Source: Pedobacter hiemivivus
GTDB taxonomy: Bacteria > Bacteroidota > Bacteroidia > Sphingobacteriales > Sphingobacteriaceae
Length of the DNA stretch: 64,000 nt
Assembly (NCBI RefSeq): GCF_004331685.1
Contig: NZ_SJSM01000003.1
Coordinates: 62,001-126,000 of the forward strand
Direction: 5' to 3'
Each line of letters begins with the position of its first letter. The stretch's first letter is position 1. Positions 61,877 to 64,000 of the stretch are shown in pieces. The position numbers were made by a program, and so were the translations under genes. Below the pieces are notes generated by a model. The model ran no database searches. It was not told where the DNA came from and was given only the letters and a program-made list of their open reading frames with translations.

Positions 61877-63750
61877 TTGTTATGCGTTATTGATTTTTTA
61901 TCCGAAGATAGCAAATCTTCGGCCATTAATTTAGCCGATTTGGCCAGTTTAATAAATTCTGAGCGATAACCTTCCTGGTCTTTGCCCATTGCTTGTACCG
62001 CGGTGTGGATGACGTGATCAAATGATGCATTTTGTTTAAAATCAGATTGTCTTAGCAGCATCCCAAATTCTGCTACGCTCGCTGCAAAACGGAAATTGTT
62101 GCTGGCATTTTCAAAAGGAGCCGAATGATCAATAATTGCTTCTTGAATCAATTTACTGGAACTTCCGTCAGGCTCTTTGTAACGCAGTTTTACGGTAAGT
62201 ATTTCTTGACTGCCTTTGCTTGTTTTTTTATTTTCCTGATATTTTAAATCATCAACAGCACCAGCGAAGCTACTCTTTACGCCTGTTGGAATCACTTCAT
62301 ACAAAGCCGTTACGGTATGTCCAGAGCCTAATTCGCCAGCATCTTTTCTGTCGTCGTTAAAATCCTTATCTTCCAGTAGTCTGTTTTCGTAACCAATTAA
62401 ACGGTAAGCTTGCACCTTGTCTGGGTTAAATTCAACCTGTAGTTTTACATCTTTTGCAATGGTAAACAATGTGCCTCCAAATTCATTGATTAGTACTTTA
62501 CGGGCTTCGTTGATGTTATCTATGTAAGCGTAATTGCCATTGCCTTTATCCGCAAGGGTTTCCATTTTGCTATCTTTCGTATTACCCATTCCATAACCTA
62601 ATACAGTTAAAAAGATACCAGTTTTGCGCTTTTCTTCAATCAGACTTTGCATGTCCTTATCGCTTGATGCGCCAACATTGAAATCGCCATCCGTTGCTAA
62701 TATTACCCTGTTGTTACCCCCCTTAATGAAGTTTTGTCCAGCTACCTTATAAGCCAGCTCAATTCCTGCACCACCTGCAGTTGATCCGCCAGCACTTAAG
62801 CTATTCAAAGCATCCTTAATTTTAGCCTTGTCGCTCCCTGCTGTTGACGGTAGCACTAAGCCCGAATTTCCTGCATATACCACAATGGCAACTTTGTCTT
62901 TAGCACGAAGCTGATCCGTTAGTAATTTAAATGAAGAAACCAGCAAAGGAAGTTTGTTCGGTTCATTCATGGAACCTGATACATCAATCAAAAATACCAA
63001 ATTGGAGGCAGGAAGATTGTCTGTCGGTATTTTTCTACCCTGTAAGCCAATTTGCACTAGTTTGTGCTTTGTATTCCATGGTGCGCTAGTAATTTCTGTT
63101 ACAATATTTACAGGATCTGAACCTTTTGGCTGAGGATATTCATAATCAAAGTAATTGATCATCTCTTCAACCCTTATTGCATCTTTAGGGGGTAAACCAC
63201 CATTATTTATAAATCGGCGAACGTTGCTGTACGAGGCTGCATCAATATCTATGGAAAAAGTAGACAGTGGATTTTTAAAAGGATTTTGAAATCCATTTTC
63301 CTGGATAGCGGCGTAGCTTTCTGTATCCTGGCGAGCATTATAAGATCTTGAGTTGTACATGACTGACGGTGCAACGAATGCAACCGAGCCAGTCGTTGCT
63401 CTTTTTCCCTTGCCCACATAACCCACTATAATTATTTCGTCTAATCGCTGGTTATCTTGTTCTAAGGATACATTGACGACTGTAGATTTACCAATCTTTA
63501 CCGTACGCATTTTATAACCTAAATAAGAAAAATGAAGCTGCTTACTGCCATCTTCAACGGAGATGCTGTATTTACCATTACTGTTTGTTGTGACATATTT
63601 CTTACTGTCCGATGTCCTTACAATTACTCCTGGAATGGCCTTTCCATCGGTTTTGTCGGTAACAACTCCGCTGATTACTTTAATAGATGCACGACTTTCA
63701 TGGAAGCCTATAAATATCAGCAGAAACAAGGATAGCAATAATGTTTTCAT
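61873..63750 (-). CDS. YfbK-like von Willebrand factor A domain protein
   Basis: The 625-residue secreted protein has a signal peptide (cut near SRAS), a CarboxypepD_reg-like domain (about 24-100; VVTDKTDGKAIPGVIVRTSD) and a vWF_A N-terminal domain (about 145-240; FSIDIDAASYSNVRRFINNG). The vWA domain (about 255-430) has MIDAS motif DVSGSMNEPNKL and IVVYAGNSGL, and a DUF3520-like C-terminal part follows (about 440-615). It probably mediates protein contacts at the cell surface. It is coupled to the DUF4197 gene and divergent from a sigma factor gene. Confidence 0.9.
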   Translation of the reverse strand: MKTLLLSLFLLIFIGFHESRASIKVISGVVTDKTDGKAIPGVIVRTSDSKKYVTTNSNGKYSISVEDGSKQLHFSYLGYKMRTVKIGKSTVVNVSLEQDNQRLDEIIIVGYVGKGKRATTGSVAFVAPSVMYNSRSYNARQDTESYAAIQENGFQNPFKNPLSTFSIDIDAASYSNVRRFINNGGLPPKDAIRVEEMINYFDYEYPQPKGSDPVNIVTEITSAPWNTKHKLVQIGLQGRKIPTDNLPASNLVFLIDVSGSMNEPNKLPLLVSSFKLLTDQLRAKDKVAIVVYAGNSGLVLPSTAGSDKAKIKDALNSLSAGGSTAGGAGIELAYKVAGQNFIKGGNNRVILATDGDFNVGASSDKDMQSLIEEKRKTGIFLTVLGYGMGNTKDSKMETLADKGNGNYAYIDNINEARKVLINEFGGTLFTIAKDVKLQVEFNPDKVQAYRLIGYENRLLEDKDFNDDRKDAGELGSGHTVTALYEVIPTGVKSSFAGAVDDLKYQENKKTSKGSQEILTVKLRYKEPDGSSSKLIQEAIIDHSAPFENASNNFRFAASVAEFGMLLRQSDFKQNASFDHVIHTAVQAMGKDQEGYRSEFIKLAKSAKLMAEDLLSSDKKSITHNK

Positions 63751-63847
63751 AATCTTCTGTTTTTTTAATGATGTAGGCTTTGCAGAATTTCCATACCAGT
63801 GTCAGAAAATATTTTTATACTTGAACAGATTATGCCTTAAACGCCCA

Positions 63848-64000
63848 TTGAAGTTTATAAAAAATAACGCAAAAATAGAGGAGCAGGATGATGCTGCTTT
63901 AATCGCACGCTACAAAAGCGAGAGTGACTTGGGGGCATTGGGTACACTTTACAACAAATACATGCACCTTGTATTTGGGGTTTGTTTAAATTATCTAAAG
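63848..64000 (+). CDS. ECF sigma factor, 3' end outside the window
   Basis: A frame from a TTG at 63848 reads MKFIKNNAKIEEQDDAALIA and continues RYKSESDLGALGTLYNKYMH, matching the start of region 2 of extracytoplasmic-function sigma-70 factors. Fifty-one codons are visible. It is divergent from the vWA-DUF4197 pair, an arrangement that suggests it may control them. Start choice is uncertain because only TTG candidates are present in the frame. Confidence 0.72.
   Translation, partial: MKFIKNNAKIEEQDDAALIARYKSESDLGALGTLYNKYMHLVFGVCLNYLK

Noticed and set aside
1..64000. CRISPR arrays or restriction/abortive-infection systems
   Set aside because: No regularly spaced repeats of the right size and no cas, methylase-specificity or toxin-antitoxin genes were seen. 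The YhcG-type nuclease stands alone.

Overview
The window looks like a chromosome segment from a member of the Bacteroidota, most likely family Sphingobacteriaceae (Pedobacter or a close relative). This is an inference from several signs: -7 boxes of the form TAnnTTTG, almost no Shine-Dalgarno sites, many lipoproteins, CarboxypepD_reg-like domains in front of a TonB receptor and of a vWA protein, an OmpA protein with TSP3 repeats, DUF5687 and DUF1543 proteins, and the rimP-nusA-infB order. I saw no rRNA, tRNA, CRISPR array, insertion sequence or prophage.

Layout. 1-4300: the 3' part of a cyanophycin synthetase, a YhcG-type nuclease, a small YvlD-like membrane protein and a small lipoprotein. 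4350-9330: the translation/transcription operon rimP-nusA-infB. 9460-11860: an accessory island with a cholesterol-dependent-cytolysin-like lipoprotein, preceded by three 21-nt direct repeats and followed by a decayed methyltransferase gene. 11861-25793: a surface-glycan locus with two FkbM methyltransferases, about ten glycosyltransferases (GT2, GT4, GT32 and fusion types) and an MsbA/PglK-like ABC exporter; the first three genes run on + and the rest on -. 25883-36747: mostly housekeeping genes (meaB, an abundant OmpA porin, a 46-aa membrane protein, ridA, an EamA permease, recG, a serine hydrolase, fumC, an S1/P1 nuclease, a low-molecular-weight phosphatase). 36760-43401: a frameshifted DUF1543 gene, a TPR protein, a tail-specific protease, a stomatin-like protein, a CapA-like lipoprotein and an NlpC/P60 hydrolase. 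43798-48841: pyruvate dehydrogenase E1-alpha and E2, hisS, an NTF2-like protein and a lone receiver protein. 48985-51992: a His/Cys-rich secreted protein with a TonB-dependent receptor, probably a metal-uptake pair. 52087-64000: a hydrolase, an MtfA-like peptidase, an oxidoreductase, an OmpA/glycine-zipper lipoprotein, an ABC pair, rarA, a DEAD-box helicase, DUF4197 and vWA proteins, and the start of an ECF sigma factor.

How the parts fit. The glycosyltransferases, methyltransferases and ABC exporter probably build and flip one lipid-linked glycan; no Wzy polymerase or Wzx flippase is visible. The cytolysin-like lipoprotein beside them has a CDC core but lacks the usual cholesterol-binding C-terminal domain and carries a DUF5648-like beta domain instead. 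It is the best candidate for unusual biology here. Other points worth checking are a recurring leaderless-promoter architecture, convergent genes that share or abut their stop codons, a relic copy of an internal yhcG segment turned into a perfect palindrome, and a strong 71-nt hairpin behind the TonB receptor.
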